Part shown: piece after piece, positions 1 to 7,825 of the stretch
Position numbering within the stretch: position 1 is the stretch's first letter
How the letters are laid out: every line of letters begins with the position of its first letter
Assembly (NCBI GenBank): GCA_016744975.1
Contig: JADGDI010000017.1
Coordinates: forward strand, 1-36,101
Direction of reading: 5' to 3'
Length of the DNA stretch: 36,101 nucleotides
Source: Hyphomicrobiales bacterium
Lineage (GTDB): Bacteria; Pseudomonadota; Alphaproteobacteria; Rhizobiales; OSC116
Program-made: the position numbers and the translations under genes
The notes under the pieces: generated by a model
What the model was told of the DNA's origin: nothing
The model's input: the letters and a program-made list of their open reading frames with translations, nothing else
The model's database searches: none

Positions 1-70
1 TGGCAAAGCGACCCGTTAAATAGTTAACCCGTTCAACATATTTTACATAGGCTTTAATAAAATTTGGCAT
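1..70 (-). CDS. TRAP transporter small permease (DctQ-like), N-terminal fragment
   Basis: Only the first 23 codons lie in the window; the gene runs off the left edge. The peptide begins MPNFIKAYVKYVERVN and continues YLTGRFA, which resembles the cytoplasmic start of DctQ-type small permeases just before their first membrane helix. The ATG at 70 is preceded by a purine-rich GAGGGAAGG ribosome-binding stretch, so it looks like a real start. It lies 46 bases downstream of the N-formylglutamate amidohydrolase-like gene on the same strand and could be cotranscribed with it. The family call rests on a short segment and is tentative; a different small membrane protein is possible. Confidence 0.5.
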   Translation of the reverse strand, partial: MPNFIKAYVKYVERVNYLTGRFA

Positions 71-116
71 CCTTCCCTCTTTCTTGTCACCCCCCCAAAT
101 CAGGTGGGTTTTTGTT

Positions 117-899
117 TTAGTGTTGCGCTGCTTGGTTTAAATATTTTGCTAATAATTCCGCCATGGCTTTTTGGCTTTCATCATTTGCAATTAAATCATT
201 TCTCACTTCAAGCATCACATTTTTTAGCCTGCGCGAAATAGCATGCTTTTTCAAACTATGGGTTACGCCATCTTTAGGGCCATAAGGCTCATTGCGACGA
301 AATATAAATGTTTGATCACCAGCAGATACATTTAATAAATCATCGGCAAAACGGCTATCATCATCATGTAAAATACCGATTTCAACTTCCCGTGGATTGC
401 CGTGGTAAGTCGGTGTAAAAGAATGTATGGTTACAATGATTGGTAAGCTACCTTGCTCTAATTGCCGCTCTAATATGTCATCCAGCATATTAATGAACGG
501 GATGTAATAAGTCTCAACTCTATGGCGCTTTTCTTCAATGCTTAAGGCTTTATTGGCTTCAATTTCATAAATTTCACTAATTTCAGGCATGGCCGTTGGG
601 CTATCTGGTGGGCGGTTGCAATCGTATATCAGCCGTGAAACCTGCTGCGCAATCAATGGCGCATTTAATAACTTGCTCAAATTTTTGGCTAGCTCAAACG
701 CACCAGGGTCCCAAGCAATGTGGCTTTTAAGCACATGTTTGGTTAATCCTAGCTGGTTATATCTGGCGGGTATAAAGTTGGATGCATGCTCGCAAACCAA
801 AATAAACGTTGGGCGTATTTGCGTATTATGCAACGCGACGACCTGCATCTCCTGATTGGTTTTTTGATCGATTGCCGACATTAATGATTTAATTCCCAT
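117..899 (-). CDS. N-formylglutamate amidohydrolase family protein
   Basis: The 260-residue product matches the N-formylglutamate amidohydrolase (FGase) family, zinc-type hydrolases that release formate or related groups from N-acyl amino acids, as at the end of one histidine-degradation route. Seen in the sequence: the early strand FILVCEHASNFIP, then HIAWDPGAFELA, then the SRLIYDCNRPPDSPTAMPE block that carries the family's conserved Arg/Asp/Asn cluster, and later TIHSFTP with the conserved His. Length is normal for the family. No histidine-degradation gene (hutH, hutU, hutI) is nearby, so the real substrate is open; many alphaproteobacterial paralogues are of unknown substrate. Two starts are possible, ATG 899 and ATG 881; neither has a strong ribosome-binding site. 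A TRAP small permease gene follows on the same strand. Confidence 0.85.
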   Translation of the reverse strand: MGIKSLMSAIDQKTNQEMQVVALHNTQIRPTFILVCEHASNFIPARYNQLGLTKHVLKSHIAWDPGAFELAKNLSKLLNAPLIAQQVSRLIYDCNRPPDSPTAMPEISEIYEIEANKALSIEEKRHRVETYYIPFINMLDDILERQLEQGSLPIIVTIHSFTPTYHGNPREVEIGILHDDDSRFADDLLNVSAGDQTFIFRRNEPYGPKDGVTHSLKKHAISRRLKNVMLEVRNDLIANDESQKAMAELLAKYLNQAAQH

Positions 900-1000
900 A
901 TTTTTCTGTAATTATATTTACATAAAATATGTAATGTCAATTAGACTTTGTAATTTTTGTTACAAAACCTTCAATTCATTCAAATTGGCATGGTTAAAAA

Positions 1001-1435
1001 TCACTCAAATCGCTTAAGATAAGCAGTATAATCATTGCTATCTATATTATATTCACTGGCAAATAATGGACTGGTGATTAAAAAATCTGCTGAAGCTCGG
1101 TTTAACGCCGTTGGCACATTATAAACAACAGCTAGACGGGTTAAGGCTTTCACATCAACATCATGAGGCTGTGCAGTCATTGGGTCAGTAAAAAAAATCA
1201 AAACATCAATATTACCCGTGGCGATTAAACCACCAATTTGCTGATCACCGCCAAGTGGGCCCGATAATTTAATGTCCACCTCAAGCTGTGGAAAATTTTG
1301 CATCACCAAACTACCAGTCGTGCCAGTTGCAATAAAACTATGTTGCTTTAATTGTTCGATATGCACCTCTAACCACTGAATAAGTACTTGTTTTTTAGAA
1401 TCATGCGCTACAATTGCAATATTTTTTAAATTCAT
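1001..1435 (-). CDS. mgsA: Methylglyoxal synthase
   Basis: A 144-residue cytosolic enzyme that converts dihydroxyacetone phosphate into methylglyoxal and phosphate, a bypass of lower glycolysis used when phosphate is short or sugar phosphates accumulate. The chain starts with the family's IAIVAHDSKK phosphate-binding segment (residues 6-15), followed by ATGTTG (36-41) and the signature GPLGGDQQIGG (59-69), in which Asp64 corresponds to the catalytic aspartate. FFTDPM and the later VPTALNRASADF block complete the family pattern. Full length. The ATG at 1435 has GAGG seven bases upstream. It is transcribed divergently from the hydroxybutyrate dehydrogenase gene across an 84-base spacer. Confidence 0.95.
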   Translation of the reverse strand: MNLKNIAIVAHDSKKQVLIQWLEVHIEQLKQHSFIATGTTGSLVMQNFPQLEVDIKLSGPLGGDQQIGGLIATGNIDVLIFFTDPMTAQPHDVDVKALTRLAVVYNVPTALNRASADFLITSPLFASEYNIDSNDYTAYLKRFE

Positions 1436-1519
1436 TTTGGCCTCATTGGTTTATCGCCCTATAGTATCATTAATTTATTACACAATAATGACACATGTAC
1501 AACACGTATAGGAACATTC

Positions 1520-2299
1520 ATGCTCACTAAAAAAACGGCTCTAATTACGGGTTCGACTTCTGGCATTGGTCTTGGTATTGCAACTGAACTTGCCGCTCAA
1601 AACGCAAACATTATTCTTAACGGATTTGGCGATCAGTCAATAATCGACCAAACAATTAAACAATTGCAAGAACTAACCAACGGCAAGGTAATCTATTGCA
1701 ATGCCAACATGTTAAATGTAAGTGAGATAGAGCAAATGGTTACAATCGCTCATCAACAATTTGGCAATATTGATATTTTGGTTAATAATGCAGGCATACA
1801 ACATGTACAATCGATTGAAGAATTTCCAGTTTCTAAATGGGATGATATTATTGCCATCAACCTGTCATCAGCATTTCATACAATAAGGCTTTGTTTGCCT
1901 AAAATGCGCCAAGATGGTTGGGGACGCATTATCAACGTTGCTTCGGTGCATGGTTTGGTGGCTTCGGTCAATAAGTCTGCCTATGTTGCTGCAAAACATG
2001 GGCTCGTTGGTCTAACCAAAGAGGTGGCGCTTGAAACCGCAACAGAAACCATTACCTGCAATGCAATATGCCCAGGCTTTACCCTCACCCCACTTATTCA
2101 ACAACAGATTGATGCGCGTATAAAACAACTCGGCACTGAGCAAGCTGCAATTGACCTGCTGCTTAGTGAGAAACAGCCATCAAAAACCTTCGCAACGGTA
2201 AATCAATTGGGTCAATTGGCAGTGTTTTTATGTTCAAACTCAGCTGCGCAAATGACAGGAATATCATTGCCAATGGATGGCGGGTGGACAGCACAATAA
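1520..2299 (+). CDS. bdhA: 3-hydroxybutyrate dehydrogenase (SDR family)
   Basis: A 259-residue classical short-chain dehydrogenase. It shows TGSTSGIG for cofactor binding (residues 10-17), NNAG (89-92), catalytic Ser142 in the NVASVHGLVAS stretch, and the YVAAK catalytic Tyr155/Lys159 pair. The long C-terminal insertion with CPGFTLTPL and QPSKTFATVNQLG, and the ending GISLPMDGGWTAQ, are typical of D-3-hydroxybutyrate dehydrogenases, which interconvert D-3-hydroxybutyrate and acetoacetate with NAD, often in the use of polyhydroxybutyrate or ketone bodies. AGGA precedes the ATG. It converges with a DMT transporter gene 19 bases away and has no partner gene for acetoacetate activation in the window. 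Confidence 0.9.
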   Translation: MLTKKTALITGSTSGIGLGIATELAAQNANIILNGFGDQSIIDQTIKQLQELTNGKVIYCNANMLNVSEIEQMVTIAHQQFGNIDILVNNAGIQHVQSIEEFPVSKWDDIIAINLSSAFHTIRLCLPKMRQDGWGRIINVASVHGLVASVNKSAYVAAKHGLVGLTKEVALETATETITCNAICPGFTLTPLIQQQIDARIKQLGTEQAAIDLLLSEKQPSKTFATVNQLGQLAVFLCSNSAAQMTGISLPMDGGWTAQ

Positions 2300-2318
2300 A
2301 CCACAAATTCAGCAGCGG

Positions 2319-3302
2319 TTAAACAGCTTTTACATCGCCTTTATCGCGTTTAAAAAAGATAATATATAAAGAGGCCAAACAGCTGATTGTTCCCAACAGT
2401 AACATAGATGGCACAAAGTCTTCTTGTGGAAGATAGCCAAGCCACATAGCAGGATATTCAAATATCATATTTACAAATGGCATCATGCTCATTGAACCTA
2501 AATAAAACTCGCTGCTGGTTAATGCGACTGAACGAAGTGAATAATATATGGCTGCTGCTCTAAAAGTTGCACCCGTTAAAAAACCAAATATCCACGCATA
2601 AGGGTTAAAAAAATCTTGCAGAACAAATCTTGTAATATGATTGCGAAACACAGGATAGAAGTCATCAGGCAACTGTGCTTCAAATATTGACCCTAAATAG
2701 GATAAGCTCAACAACATGATGGCACTGGCAATAAACACCATACCAGTTAAATAGAGCGTATCGCCACTATTGTTATTTTGGTTAAGCGGATGAGTTTCAC
2801 CAATGATGATGGCAATGCTAATGATAACTTGAGAGACCAATAATAACCAAACCGCTGGGTTTGAAAACTGCCCTTCCAATTTCAAAATAAAAAGATAAAT
2901 CACCACTAGAATTACTATATGCCCAGGCAATTCAATTAATTTTGGTTTGCGTTTCAAAACCAACCAGACCATTAATATGCTGATGATGATGGTCGTAGCC
3001 CCCATAAAAGCAACATTGGTCGCGCTTACATATACCAATGCACCCACATAAAAACTGGCCGAGAATACTCTAAAGAAACCAAACCCCCATGTGTGGATTT
3101 GTTTTAATGGTGCAACACCAATGCTCTTAATGCGTTTATAGCTCAATAAAGTCAATATCAAGCCACCACTTAACATTTGAATAAATACAAATGTTGCAGG
3201 TGCAATGCTATATTCAAGCAACGTTATCCGGGTTAGTACAACCAGTATTCCCCAAGAAAAGGCACACAATAAAGTCACAAATAAAGGTGTTTCAAATTTC
3301 AT
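2319..3302 (-). CDS. EamA/DMT-superfamily transporter
   Basis: A 327-residue integral membrane protein with about ten hydrophobic segments, beginning ETPLFVTLLCAFSWGILVVL and ending in a positively charged tail (FFKRDKGDVKAV). The pattern of two five-helix halves and small residues in helix 1 matches the drug/metabolite transporter superfamily (EamA domains), which export or import small metabolites. The second half is less typical, so only the first EamA repeat may be detected by searches. Substrate cannot be read from the sequence. GGGGA lies just upstream of the ATG at 3302. It converges with bdhA and lies downstream of the ATP synthase terminator on the same strand. Confidence 0.7.
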   Translation of the reverse strand: MKFETPLFVTLLCAFSWGILVVLTRITLLEYSIAPATFVFIQMLSGGLILTLLSYKRIKSIGVAPLKQIHTWGFGFFRVFSASFYVGALVYVSATNVAFMGATTIIISILMVWLVLKRKPKLIELPGHIVILVVIYLFILKLEGQFSNPAVWLLLVSQVIISIAIIIGETHPLNQNNNSGDTLYLTGMVFIASAIMLLSLSYLGSIFEAQLPDDFYPVFRNHITRFVLQDFFNPYAWIFGFLTGATFRAAAIYYSLRSVALTSSEFYLGSMSMMPFVNMIFEYPAMWLGYLPQEDFVPSMLLLGTISCLASLYIIFFKRDKGDVKAV

Positions 3303-3424
3303 AATATCCCCAAATACTCCAATATATATATCAGTGAAACCAGGCCTTATCTAATGAAATTAATTGATAGATTGATGAGTTATGTAGAAGAGTTCAAAAT
3401 CTATTCTTTGGGTCAGATTTTCTC

Positions 3425-3454
3425 AAAAAAAAAAGCTCAGCATAAATGCCGAGC
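3425..3454 (-). terminator. Intrinsic terminator of the ATP synthase Fo operon
   Basis: On the minus strand an eight-pair stem, GCTCGGCA with TGCTGAGC around a TTTA loop (one G-U pair), is followed directly by ten T residues. On the plus strand the same stem has an A-C mismatch, so the signal is oriented for minus-strand transcription. It lies 25 bases beyond the atpF stop codon. Confidence 0.9.
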
Positions 3455-3478
3455 CTAATTTCTTCAAATTGCTAAAAG

Positions 3479-3964
3479 TTAATTCAAACGATCTTTTAAA
3501 GATGCGATACTGTCATCTATCAAACTATTGGCTTTAGCTTTGCTTAAATCACTCGATAAAATCTGTTCAGTAGCCTGTACAGCAATATCAGCAGCATAAG
3601 CTTGTACATTTTTGCGAGCTTGCAATTGAGCTTGTAGTATTTTATTTTCGGCCATTTTAGTACGCCGATCAATCGTCTCTTCAAGCTTTTTCTCTGTCTC
3701 AACAGCCAATGCTTCAGCTTCTTCTTTGGCCTGAGCGATAATGCTTTGTGCCTCTTCAGTAGCAGCTTTTTGTTTGCGCTCATATTCAGCCAGCAAGCTT
3801 TGGGCTTCTTCTTTAAGGCGGCGGGCTTCATCAAGCTCATTTTTAATGGCATCAGCACGGTCATCCAATGCTTTGGTAATCAATTTTGGCACGCCTAAAT
3901 AAGCAAGCATTGCCAAAAAGCCAACCATACCAACGGCTACCCAAAATGTAGGATCTTGTAACAT
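3479..3964 (-). CDS. atpF: ATP synthase Fo subunit b
   Basis: A 161-residue peripheral-stalk subunit. One N-terminal membrane helix (about residues 7-25, FWVAVGMVGFLAMLAYLG) is followed by a long charged coiled coil rich in Glu, Lys, Ala and Gln, which spans to about residue 140 and would pair with subunit b' to hold F1 in place. It is the last gene of the Fo operon, 20 bases after atpF', and is followed by a strong terminator. AAGGA lies upstream of the ATG. Two b-type genes next to each other is the alphaproteobacterial/cyanobacterial arrangement. Which copy is b and which is b' is judged from order and the N-terminus. Confidence 0.93.
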   Translation of the reverse strand: MLQDPTFWVAVGMVGFLAMLAYLGVPKLITKALDDRADAIKNELDEARRLKEEAQSLLAEYERKQKAATEEAQSIIAQAKEEAEALAVETEKKLEETIDRRTKMAENKILQAQLQARKNVQAYAADIAVQATEQILSSDLSKAKANSLIDDSIASLKDRLN

Positions 3965-3984
3965 TCATCTATCCTTTAATTTTA

Positions 3985-4470
3985 TTATGACGCAAGTTGC
4001 GCATTAACAGCTTTACTAATTTTCTTAGCATCCAAATCTTCGCCCAATAAAGCGGTGATAAGATTTGCAGTCGTATCATTAGAAATCGTGCCAACTTCAG
4101 CCATTGCAGCATCGGTCATTGCCGTAATTTGTGCTTCAGCATCGTTAAGTTTTTTAGCCAACTTTGCTTCAACTTTTTTACGTTTTGTGTCGCTTTTAGC
4201 ACCCAATTTATCGCGGGTTGATTGCGCAATTTGAGACGCCTCACTGCGGGCATCTTTTAATGCTTTTTCGTATGAAGCAATGGCTTCATCGGTTTCAGCA
4301 CGAAGGCGCTGTGCTTTATCCAAATCTTTAGCAATGCGGTCGCGGCGTTCTTCAATAACTTCGCCAATACGCGGTAGCGCTACTTTTGCCATAAGAATGT
4401 AAAGCACAGTAAAAGTGACTAATAACCAAAAAATCTGAGGCAGATAAGTGGTGAAATCTAACTGAGGCAT
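3985..4470 (-). CDS. atpF': ATP synthase Fo subunit b'
   Basis: Peripheral-stalk subunit of the b/b' heterodimer. From the start chosen here (ATG 4470) the protein has 161 residues: MPQLDFTTYLPQIFWLLV, a single membrane helix, then ALPRIGEVIEERRDRIAKDL and a long charged coiled coil. The open frame extends to a TTG at 4491, but ATG 4470 has a clear AGGAG about seven bases upstream and matches the usual MPQL-type N-terminus of b' subunits, so the longer form is unlikely. It lies between atpE and atpF in the Fo operon. Confidence 0.92.
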   Translation of the reverse strand: MPQLDFTTYLPQIFWLLVTFTVLYILMAKVALPRIGEVIEERRDRIAKDLDKAQRLRAETDEAIASYEKALKDARSEASQIAQSTRDKLGAKSDTKRKKVEAKLAKKLNDAEAQITAMTDAAMAEVGTISNDTTANLITALLGEDLDAKKISKAVNAQLAS

Positions 4471-4653
4471 GTTGCTGCTCCTAAAAGCCAATACTGGTTT
4501 AGCAAATTTGCCAAACCCAAAAATCTTTTATGAATGTTTTAAGACCCTCATAAATGGTCAACTCTTTTTAAAGCAAGAGCTGCTGACTTGGTATAAAGCG
4601 CAGGGATAACCCACTATTGCCCGCCAAGCCAGCGAATTCGCAATTCTTAAATC

Positions 4654-4878
4654 TTAAGAGAAAAGAATGATAAATGCGATAACCAAACCAAATAGGCCAG
4701 TCGCTTCAGTAAGCGCGAAACCTAGTAGAAGGTTGGTTTGTTGGCCAGCTGCTGCAGCAGGGTTACGAAGTGCACCTTGCAAATAGCTACCAAAAATATT
4801 ACCAATACCAATACCAGCACCCAAAAGTGCCAAACAAGCGATACCAGCGCCAATGTATTTTGCGGCTTCTGCTTCCAT
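4654..4878 (-). CDS. atpE: ATP synthase Fo subunit c
   Basis: The 74-residue proteolipid that forms the rotating c-ring. Two membrane helices are joined by the polar loop GALRNPAAA (the conserved Arg-Asn/Gln-Pro motif). The second helix carries the ion-binding glutamate in LLGFALTEATGLFGLV at about residue 58, with neighbours that suggest proton rather than sodium coupling. Strong AAGGAG ribosome-binding site upstream of the ATG, fitting the high dosage needed for the ring. The 113-base spacer from atpB holds three successive hairpins, described separately. Confidence 0.96.
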   Translation of the reverse strand: MEAEAAKYIGAGIACLALLGAGIGIGNIFGSYLQGALRNPAAAAGQQTNLLLGFALTEATGLFGLVIAFIILFS

Positions 4879-4902
4879 GATTTATCTCCTTAAGATAAAG
4901 TT

Positions 4903-4980
4903 ATCGAGGACTAATTCCTCAATGTATTAAGTTATTGGGGCTAAATCCCCAATGGACTATGTTACGGGGCAAGCCCCATT
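4903..4980 (-). repeat. Three tandem hairpin units between atpB and atpE
   Basis: Three short stem-loops follow each other at a spacing of about 30 bases: GAGGA/TCCTC (4906-4920, loop of 5), ATTGGGG/CCCCAAT (4934-4953, loop of 6) and GGGG/CCCC (4966-4977, loop of 4). The flanks are alike too (GTTAT or GTTAC before, CAATG or CCAT after), so this looks like a degenerate tandem repeat whose stems stay paired although their bases differ. They lie after the atpB stop and just upstream of the atpE ribosome-binding site. Position suggests a role in mRNA stability or in setting the high translation of subunit c; that is inference. Confidence 0.7.
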
Positions 4981-4991
4981 AGATTTAATGC

Positions 4992-5729
4992 TTAGTGAAG
5001 GTTCACCGCGTCATTAAGATAGATGCATGTCAGAATGGCAAACACATAAGCTTGCAATACTGCCACAAGAAATTCTAAGCCAGTGAATAATACAATCACT
5101 ACCAATGGAATAACACCAAAGAAACCAAGCGCTATCACAAAACCTGCAAATACTTTAAGCATGGTATGGCCTGCTAACATATTGGCGAACAACCGAACAG
5201 AAAGGCTCAAAGGACGGGTTAAGTAGGATACGATTTCAATCGGCGTGATAATTGGGTACATATATAAAGGCAAGCCAGCTGGTGCAAATAATTTAAAGAA
5301 ACCAAAGCCATGCTTAATAAAACCGTATATTGTTACCAATAAGAACACTGCAAATGCCATAACAAATGTCACCGCAATATGGCTGGTTACTGTAAATGAG
5401 TATGGCACCATACCAATTAAGTTTAAGAATAATACAAACATAAAGATTGAGAATACAAATGGGAAGAATTTCAAACCACCACTACCAATATTCTCGCGTA
5501 TCATGCCTGCAATAAATTCATAAGATAACTCAGCCATTGACTGCCAGCGGCCAGGAACAATAGAGCGTCCGCGCATGCTAAGCACTGTAAATAATGTGAT
5601 GCCAATCACCGCGATCACCATCATAAGCGCACTATTGGTAAACGATATGTCATATCCACCAAGGCTAATTTCCTTATAACGGGTAATTTCAAACTGGTGC
5701 ATTGGGCCATGTGCTTCAGTTGCTGACAT
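4992..5729 (-). CDS. atpB: ATP synthase Fo subunit a
   Basis: Membrane subunit that forms the proton half-channels against the c-ring. From ATG 5729 it has 245 residues with five to six membrane helices. The helix containing [18 protein letters not shown] carries the essential arginine facing the ring, and the C-terminal helix has [25 protein letters not shown]. The open frame extends upstream to a TTG at 5750, but ATG 5729 has AAGGA eight bases before it and gives the usual short N-terminus ([13 protein letters not shown]). Second gene of the Fo operon. Confidence 0.95.
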   Translation of the reverse strand: MSATEAHGPMHQFEITRYKEISLGGYDISFTNSALMMVIAVIGITLFTVLSMRGRSIVPGRWQSMAELSYEFIAGMIRENIGSGGLKFFPFVFSIFMFVLFLNLIGMVPYSFTVTSHIAVTFVMAFAVFLLVTIYGFIKHGFGFFKLFAPAGLPLYMYPIITPIEIVSYLTRPLSLSVRLFANMLAGHTMLKVFAGFVIALGFFGVIPLVVIVLFTGLEFLVAVLQAYVFAILTCIYLNDAVNLH

Positions 5730-5800
5730 ATGCTTAATCCTTTTAATCAAATGGCAAAGCCATCTGTTTGGTTCAAAAGCTGCTTTACTAAGCAGGCCTG

Positions 5801-6169
5801 TTAATTCTCTTTGCCGTTTAAGGCAATATCTTGTTCGCCATTTTTGGCGTTTTCTTGTGCCTTTTGTTGTGCTTCAAAGTCACGCTTTGATGACTTTACG
5901 ACATTTAAAATGCCAGCTGCTGCACCCACAAAAATAAACACGATCATAAATAAAGGTTTGGTTTGTAACCAATTATCTATCGACCATCCCATTATCGCGC
6001 CAATCACAAATCCTGCCAGTAATTCAGTTGCATATTTATATGCATTGCCCATGGCTTGGTTATGATCGCTCTTTTGTCTAACTTCTTTTGGTGTGGTTGC
6101 TTCCTTAAGCGCCGCATCAAATTTTTTCAATTTATCTTCATCTTGTTTGGTCATTTTGGCTTTCAACAT
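5801..6169 (-). CDS. atpI: ATP synthase assembly protein AtpI
   Basis: A 122-residue small membrane protein with two hydrophobic segments (about residues 48-68, [19 protein letters not shown], and 73-90, [16 protein letters not shown]) between a charged, Lys/Glu-rich N-terminus and a charged tail. Position as first gene of the Fo operon and the GAxxGWxID pattern identify it as AtpI, an accessory protein for c-ring assembly. The start is uncertain between ATG 6169 and ATG 6154; the second has a weak GAAAG upstream. A near-consensus promoter lies upstream (6233-6261). Confidence 0.88.
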   Translation of the reverse strand: MLKAKMTKQDEDKLKKFDAALKEATTPKEVRQKSDHNQAMGNAYKYATELLAGFVIGAIMGWSIDNWLQTKPLFMIVFIFVGAAAGILNVVKSSKRDFEAQQKAQENAKNGEQDIALNGKEN

Positions 6170-6232
6170 GTCTATTCTAATGTCTTACAAAACAACTATA
6201 CAGAATCTAAAAAATCTATAGAAGCTGCGCGC

Positions 6233-6261
6233 ACAATATAAAAGCCACTAAAGTCTGTCAA
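6233..6261 (-). promoter_or_regulatory. Housekeeping promoter of the ATP synthase Fo operon
   Basis: On the minus strand a perfect -35 hexamer TTGACA (6256-6261), a 17-base spacer and a -10 hexamer TATTGT (6233-6238) lie 64 bases upstream of the first possible atpI start. Expected transcription start is near 6226. Confidence 0.7.
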
Positions 6262-6420
6262 GCATAAGAGCCTTATTATCGCCATGATTCTAAGACTTGT
6301 TAAATGATTTTATTTAAAAGCAGTTAATAAAGCAAATTTTCTAATGTTTTGGGACTAGAAGCATAGCGATTAAGTGCCATATAAATTTAATTATCTGGTT
6401 TTATGTATGCCATCATCAAC

Positions 6421-6450
6421 AAAACCGCATTAACATTATAATGCGGTTTT
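6421..6450 (-). terminator. Terminator hairpin after the DsbA-like gene
   Basis: A perfect 12-pair inverted repeat (AAAACCGCATTA and TAATGCGGTTTT) around a six-base loop lies 31 bases beyond the stop of the DsbA-like gene. The minus-strand transcript would have GCGG followed by a short U run. The structure is symmetric and could stop transcription from either side. Confidence 0.7.
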
Positions 6451-6481
6451 CTATTATTTAAAAACTTTATCTAAAAAATGC

Positions 6482-7126
6482 CTATTTGGCCAATAGCTCA
6501 TCGACCTTCGTGCTTAATGTTTGGTAACTCAGCGCGCCGCTTTGTTTTTCACCATTGATGAATATCGTTGGTGTAGAATTTACATTAAATTCTTCTGCAG
6601 CTCGCTTTCTGTCATCAAGCAAGCCTGAAATAAGATCCTTTTTAGTAAAACATTCATCAACCTTTCCTTGAGTATAGCCAACTAGTTTTAAAATATTGAC
6701 CATTTCAGCAAATTGCTTCGGCGCAGCAATCCATTTGCGTTGGTTGCTGAAAATAAGGTCCAAAATTGGGAAATACTGGTCTTTTGGTGCACATTCGGCA
6801 ATCAATGCCCCTGCAAGCGCCAAATTATCTAAATGAAAATTGCGATAAATGAATTTAACCTTATTGGTATCAATATAGTTTTTTTTGAATTCCTTAAAAG
6901 TATCAACATGGAAAGTTGCACAATGTGGGCAAGTTAAAGAAGCATATTCAACAATGGTCACTTTTGCATCTGGATTGCCGATAATATGATCGGCAATTTT
7001 GCCAGGTTTATAAAGTGGCAATGCATATTCTTGTGTCGCATCACCCGCTGCATATACCGCTGGTGCAGCCAATAGGCTGGTTATAATCGCGCCAAGGCCG
7101 ATTAGTTTTTTAATGTTCAATTTCAT
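6482..7126 (-). CDS. DsbA-family thiol-disulfide oxidoreductase
   Basis: A 214-residue exported protein. Residues 1-27 form a signal peptide (KK, hydrophobic core LIGLGAIITSLLAAPAV, cleavage near AYAA-like YAAG). The thioredoxin fold follows, with the active site CPHC at Cys66 and Cys69 (YASLTCPHCATFH) and the cis-proline loop NSTPTIFING near residue 185. It would form or isomerise disulfides in the periplasm. The pattern is that of the alphaproteobacterial DsbA-like group (thioredoxin_4 type) rather than E. coli DsbA. AAGGGA precedes the ATG. It follows the DUF721 gene by 106 bases on the same strand, with its own promoter-like sequence. Confidence 0.9.
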   Translation of the reverse strand: MKLNIKKLIGLGAIITSLLAAPAVYAAGDATQEYALPLYKPGKIADHIIGNPDAKVTIVEYASLTCPHCATFHVDTFKEFKKNYIDTNKVKFIYRNFHLDNLALAGALIAECAPKDQYFPILDLIFSNQRKWIAAPKQFAEMVNILKLVGYTQGKVDECFTKKDLISGLLDDRKRAAEEFNVNSTPTIFINGEKQSGALSYQTLSTKVDELLAK

Positions 7127-7153
7127 GTTTTTCCCTTAAATTCATTTTAGAAA

Positions 7154-7182
7154 TATATAGCTTAAATTTCTATTTGTGGCAA
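7154..7182 (-). promoter_or_regulatory. Candidate promoter of the DsbA-like gene
   Basis: Minus strand: -35 TTGCCA (7177-7182), 17-base spacer, -10 TATATA (7154-7159), 28 bases upstream of the ATG. Reasonable but not a perfect match. Confidence 0.45.
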
Positions 7183-7232
7183 TAAAGCAACCAATTGTGG
7201 CAAGAATAAACCCTATACAAAACAAAGTTCTT

Positions 7233-7784
7233 TTATAAATCACCTTTTTGTGATTTGCCATTATATACCTGTGCTCCTAATGAATCTAACGCCTCACGAA
7301 GTCTATTATCTTTGATGTCATGTGTTGCATCCAACACTTTTTGGTTAGGTTTTGGCTTCACGATCTCCGCTGGTTTTTGCTCCAATATAAGGGTTTGGCT
7401 TTGTTTGATTTTAATTTTACCAATGGCGCTATAACCAAATATCATATTGGCATTTTGTATGATGCTTGGTGCATTGCTTTCAATTTCTAGCGCAAAAGCA
7501 CCTAAGCATTTTATCACCAAAGTTGCCGATGGTGTTTGGTCATAAGATAAGTCATTGCCCCAACTTTTTTGTGAGCCACGTGGCCAGTTAATTTTTTCTG
7601 GCAAACAATATTGGCTTAAATGATTGCCGACAATAAATGGCCATTGTTTAAACATTTCTAGACCATTAAACCCTTGTTTTTTAAAACTATTTCGGCCAAT
7701 GTCTTGAGCAAATTTGCCAATGGATTTTAAACCTCTATGGGTGCGTTTATAGATTTTTTGTTGCTTGTTAGTTTTTGTCATCAT
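7233..7784 (-). CDS. DUF721 (DciA-like) domain protein
   Basis: A 183-residue basic protein. The central segment KIGKFAQDIGRNSF-like start, MFKQWPFIVGNHLSQYCLPEKINWP, and LVIKCLGAFALEIESNAPSIIQNANMIFGYSAIGKIKI match the DUF721 fold, whose studied member DciA loads the replicative helicase DnaB. Whether the alphaproteobacterial branch has that role is not established by this sequence. The C-terminal 50 residues are polar and look disordered. No good ribosome-binding site is seen before the double-Met start. It is divergent from mutY with a 41-base spacer and upstream of the DsbA-like gene, an association common in alphaproteobacteria. Confidence 0.85.
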   Translation of the reverse strand: MMTKTNKQQKIYKRTHRGLKSIGKFAQDIGRNSFKKQGFNGLEMFKQWPFIVGNHLSQYCLPEKINWPRGSQKSWGNDLSYDQTPSATLVIKCLGAFALEIESNAPSIIQNANMIFGYSAIGKIKIKQSQTLILEQKPAEIVKPKPNQKVLDATHDIKDNRLREALDSLGAQVYNGKSQKGDL

Positions 7785-7825
7785 TTATTTTAGCGAATCT
7801 TGCCTTATTTGGCTATATGTAACTG

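Larger units (their letters stand above)
6170..6481. other. Intergenic region upstream of atpI
   Basis: This 312-base gap holds the atpI promoter near its left end and the dsbA-side terminator hairpin near its right end. In the remaining AT-rich middle (about 6262-6420) I see no open frame, RNA gene or clear dyad. Confidence 0.6.

Noticed and set aside
91-115. C-rich hairpin followed by TTTTTGTTTT on the plus strand
   Set aside because: No plus-strand gene ends here; the pairing is short and depends on a run of seven C. On the minus strand, where the genes are, no T run follows.
4555-4561. TGGTCAA, a RutR half-site between atpE and atpF'
   Set aside because: The other half of the palindrome is absent, and the place inside the ATP synthase operon makes no regulatory sense.
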